Source of the DNA: Bdellovibrionales bacterium
GTDB taxonomy: Bacteria > Bdellovibrionota > Bdellovibrionia > Bdellovibrionales > UBA1609
Length of the DNA: 11,337 nt
Assembly (NCBI GenBank): GCA_026713205.1
Contig: JAPOOY010000131.1
Span: forward strand, 1-11,337
Direction: 5' to 3'
Each line of letters opens with the position of its first letter. The stretch's first letter is position 1. Below are positions 9,558-11,337 of the stretch, one piece after another. A program made the position numbers and the translations under genes. Under the pieces are notes generated by a model, which saw nothing but the letters and a program-made list of their open reading frames with translations, had not been told where the DNA came from and did no database searches.

Positions 9558-9969
9558 AGTTTTTCCTGGAGACTTGTTAATCAGCTGTTCAGGTACTATG
9601 GGAAAAATAGCTATTATCCCAGAAAAACATAAAAAAGGAATAATAAATCAAGCACTGCTTAAACTTACTCCACATAAAAACAAGCTGTCTGGAAAATATT
9701 TGCAGTTAATCTTACAATCAAATTTTATACAAAATAAATATTTTAAGAATCAAGCAGGCTCCAGCATAGAAAATGTTTCATCTGTAAAAAAATTAAAGCA
9801 AATAAAAATTCCTCTTCCCTCTTTTGAAGTCCAAAAAGAAATTGTAGAGGAAATTGAAAAAGAAACAGAATATATTGAGGCTTGCAAAGAACTTATACAA
9901 ATTAATATAAATAAAACCCAACAAAAAATCAATGAAATTTGGAACGAAAAAGAAAAAAACTGTCAGTGA
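9544..9969 (+). pseudogene. hsdS: Type I restriction specificity subunit HsdS, C-terminal fragment
   Basis: 141 codons matching the second target-recognition domain and C-terminal conserved region of HsdS, the DNA-recognition subunit of type I restriction-modification. The typical start of this part, KRFEVFPGDLLISCSGTMGK, is followed by INQALLKLTPHK, then IKIPLPSFEVQKEIVEEIEK, and a helical tail (ACKELIQI to INEIW) that in whole HsdS packs against the partner repeat. The first recognition domain and central conserved region are missing, as is all of hsdM. The ATG at 9544 is an internal codon of the original gene, and its frame is open back through the HsdR fragment's end. With the HsdR piece in front, this marks a deletion from inside hsdR to inside hsdS in an original order hsdR-hsdM-hsdS. 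Confidence 0.8.
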
Positions 9970-10038
9970 GGAAAATTAGAAATGAGTGCTATAAATAAAG
10001 TGGGTAAGTTTAAAAAATAACTACAAGAGGGGGTTAAG

Positions 10039-11001
10039 ATGGCTACAGCAGAACAAATCAAGTCTTTGATAAAATCTCATCTCCAAGATGATAGAGAGCG
10101 GTTTTTGACAATAGCCCTGCAATTAGCTGCTTGTGAAGCACATAAAGGCCATATTACACTTGCCCGTGATATTCGTTTAATTATTGATAAGCAAAAAACC
10201 ACTCCCTTAAAAGTGATTTCTTTTCAAAAGGATTTAAGTGATTTTATTCATTCATCACAACCCAAAAGCCGATTGGCTGATATTATTCTGGAACCAGTAC
10301 TCAAAGGCAGAATAGATAAAATTCTTAAGGAATACTACCAAAGGCAAAAACTGCTCAAACATGGGCTGAACAATAGAAGGAAAATTCTATTGGCAGGCCC
10401 GCCGGGAACAGGAAAAACCATGACAGCCTCTGTAATTGCCGGAGAGTTGAAACTGCCTTTCTTCAATATACAAATGGATAAAATTGTCACTAAATTTATG
10501 GGAGAAACGAGCGCAAAACTCAGGCAGGTATTTGATGCTATCCAAGACTCGGAAGGGGTTTTCCTCTTTGATGAGTTTGATGCTATTGGTTCTGAAAGAA
10601 GCCGTGCTGACGATGTAGGAGAAATGAGAAGGGTCTTAAATGCCTTTTTGCAATTTATTGAAAATGACAAATCAAACAGTATTATCATTTCCGCCACAAA
10701 CAACATGAAATTACTGGATAAGGCTCTGTTTCGCCGATTTGATGATGTTTTATATTATGACACCCCTTCTTCAGAAGAAGTAATAAAATTGATTACAAAC
10801 CGGTTAGCCAGTTTTTTGGGAGACTTAAAAGTGAAAGAAATCGTAAATGAAACAACAGGTTTAAGTCATGCGGAAATTGTCCAAGCCTGCTATGATTCCG
10901 TAAAAGAGGCTATTCTGGCAGATCAAACGACAGTATCAAAAAAACTTTTGCTGAATAATTTGGAGAACAGAAAGTCAGCATACAATCATAAAGAAAAATA
11001 A
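10039..11001 (+). CDS. AAA+ ATPase, IetA-like partner of a subtilase
   Basis: An intact 320-residue AAA+ ATPase. Residues 1-80 form a helical N-terminal part (LLKSH-type start, then ALQLAACEAHKGH). The ATPase core has Walker A GPPGTGKT (120-127), the pore-loop region around DKIVTKFMGE (147-156), Walker B VFLFDEFD (174-181), sensor 1 SATN (218-221) and arginine-finger-like FRRFD (231-235), followed by a small helical lid. GAGGGGG lies just before the ATG and supports the start. Three bases after its stop begins a short frame resembling the N-terminus of an S8 subtilisin-like peptidase. An AAA+ ATPase followed by a subtilase is the IetAS arrangement, described on Agrobacterium plasmids and later as an anti-phage system. 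The assignment rests on this pairing and the ATPase type, recalled without a search. Its partner is truncated, so the system is probably inactive. Confidence 0.75.
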   Translation: MATAEQIKSLIKSHLQDDRERFLTIALQLAACEAHKGHITLARDIRLIIDKQKTTPLKVISFQKDLSDFIHSSQPKSRLADIILEPVLKGRIDKILKEYYQRQKLLKHGLNNRRKILLAGPPGTGKTMTASVIAGELKLPFFNIQMDKIVTKFMGETSAKLRQVFDAIQDSEGVFLFDEFDAIGSERSRADDVGEMRRVLNAFLQFIENDKSNSIIISATNNMKLLDKALFRRFDDVLYYDTPSSEEVIKLITNRLASFLGDLKVKEIVNETTGLSHAEIVQACYDSVKEAILADQTTVSKKLLLNNLENRKSAYNHKEK

Positions 11002-11004
11002 TCT

Positions 11005-11106
11005 ATGGCAGAAAACCAATTTCCTCATATTTTTATCAAAGAAGCCCCAAAAGCAATTGATTATATCTCTCCAAAAAAAGGTGGTGGAGAAATCCACATT
11101 CCTTAA
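11005..11106 (+). pseudogene. Truncated N-terminus of a subtilase (IetS-like, S8 family)
   Basis: A 33-codon frame starting 3 bases after the ATPase stop. The protein begins MAENQFPHIFIKEAPKAIDY, then ISPKKGGGEIHIP, then TAA. As I recall, S8 peptidases paired with such ATPases start in the same way: a HLFI motif, a Tyr-Thr/Ile-Ser-Pro segment, a Gly-rich stretch, then a proline before the first helix. No catalytic Asp, His or Ser domain follows in any frame, so over 90 percent of the gene is missing. After the TAA the same frame stays open to 11328 but shows no subtilase similarity. Either a deletion removed the rest, or an early stop was followed by loss. Confidence 0.6.
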
Positions 11107-11121
11107 GGTTTTTTAAAGATT

Positions 11122-11150
11122 TTCCGGGAGAATATTTATAGCCTCCGGAA
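11122..11150 (-). terminator. Imperfect hairpin past the right-hand minus-strand frame
   Basis: TTCCGGGAG (11122-11130) pairs with CTCCGGAA (11143-11150) with one bulged G and a 12-base loop. On the minus strand it lies about 32 bases after the stop of the partial frame and is followed by AATCTTT. Terminator function is possible but the T-tract is poor. Confidence 0.25.
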
Positions 11151-11181
11151 TAATTTTAGTTTCAATTTAATCTGTGAAATT

Positions 11182-11337
11182 TTATATAGGATCGGTATTG
11201 GTTTGAAGTTCTATCCAGTGGGAGATTTGTTGTTTATGCTCTTTGGAATAGGTGATGCAGTTCGTTTTTTTTGCAAAGGGGTAAAGGCCGCACATCTTAA
11301 TTTTTTTTGGTTTATAAATAGACTCTAATACATAGCT
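11182..11337 (-). CDS. C-terminal part of an unrecognised protein (partial, tentative)
   Basis: On the minus strand 51 codons are open from the window edge to a TAA at 11184-11182. The protein end reads CGLYPFAKKTNCITYSKEHK, followed by QQISHWIELQTNTDPI. I do not recognise it. Two cysteines (in MCGLYP and TNCITY), many Lys and Gln, and the polar helical tail look more like a real soluble protein than the Phe-rich plus-strand frame covering the same bases. If real, the gene starts to the right of the window and is convergent with the IetAS remnant, marking the right border of the defence region. The evidence is only an open frame and plausible composition. Confidence 0.4.
   Translation of the reverse strand, partial: SYVLESIYKPKKIKMCGLYPFAKKTNCITYSKEHKQQISHWIELQTNTDPI

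Noticed and set aside
9982..10020. A 12-codon frame starting with ATG (MSAINKVGKFKK) between the HsdS fragment and the IetA-like gene
   Set aside because: It is very short, has no recognisable similarity and no Shine-Dalgarno. It may be leftover 5' sequence of a lost gene, but nothing supports that.

Overview
The window looks like a proteobacterial chromosome segment: the end of the rpoB-rpoC operon followed by a small accessory or defence region. The RpoB and RpoC sequences and a DksA-type protein point to a Gram-negative bacterium. The start of RpoC ([15 protein letters not shown], then the [13 protein letters not shown] block) and the overall RpoC layout look most like Deltaproteobacteria in the broad sense, including Bdellovibrio/Desulfo-type lineages. 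This placement is from memory of family patterns and is only moderately certain.

Layout. (1) Positions 1-4941, plus strand: the last 249 residues of RpoB, then rpoC behind a strong Shine-Dalgarno. rpoC is full length (1,396 codons including both stops) but has an in-frame TAA at codon 573. Both sides of the stop are intact and keep all catalytic and zinc-binding residues. The break falls where cyanobacteria and plastids separate rpoC1 from rpoC2. This is the most striking observation in the window. (2) 4992-6232, minus strand: a DksA/TraR-type regulator that keeps one of four zinc-finger cysteines, and a lipoprotein whose C-terminal domain resembles a non-catalytic M23-type fold. (3) 6513-7203, plus strand: a two-gene unit of a single-domain CheY-like receiver and a small one-pass membrane protein. 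(4) 7194-8912, minus strand: a DUF4143-type ATPase with an extra coiled-coil insert, overlapping the end of the preceding unit by 10 bases. Its promoter carries a three-copy inverted/direct repeat. (5) 8913-9293: a gene-free region with several hairpins. (6) 9294-11106, plus strand: defence remnants. These are an HsdR N-terminus joined to an HsdS C-terminus (a deletion scar of a type I restriction system), then an intact AAA+ ATPase of the IetA type and only the first 33 codons of its subtilase partner (IetS type). (7) 11182-11337, minus strand: possibly the tail of an unrecognised gene.

How the parts relate. rpoB/rpoC supply the core transcription enzyme, and the DksA-like protein would act on that enzyme. 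The receiver and small membrane protein form a separate two-gene unit with no sensor kinase visible here. From 7194 onward the sequence is AT-rich, contains broken genes and has a different character. It reads as an accessory island in decay, with DUF4143 ATPase, type I restriction and IetAS-like parts side by side.
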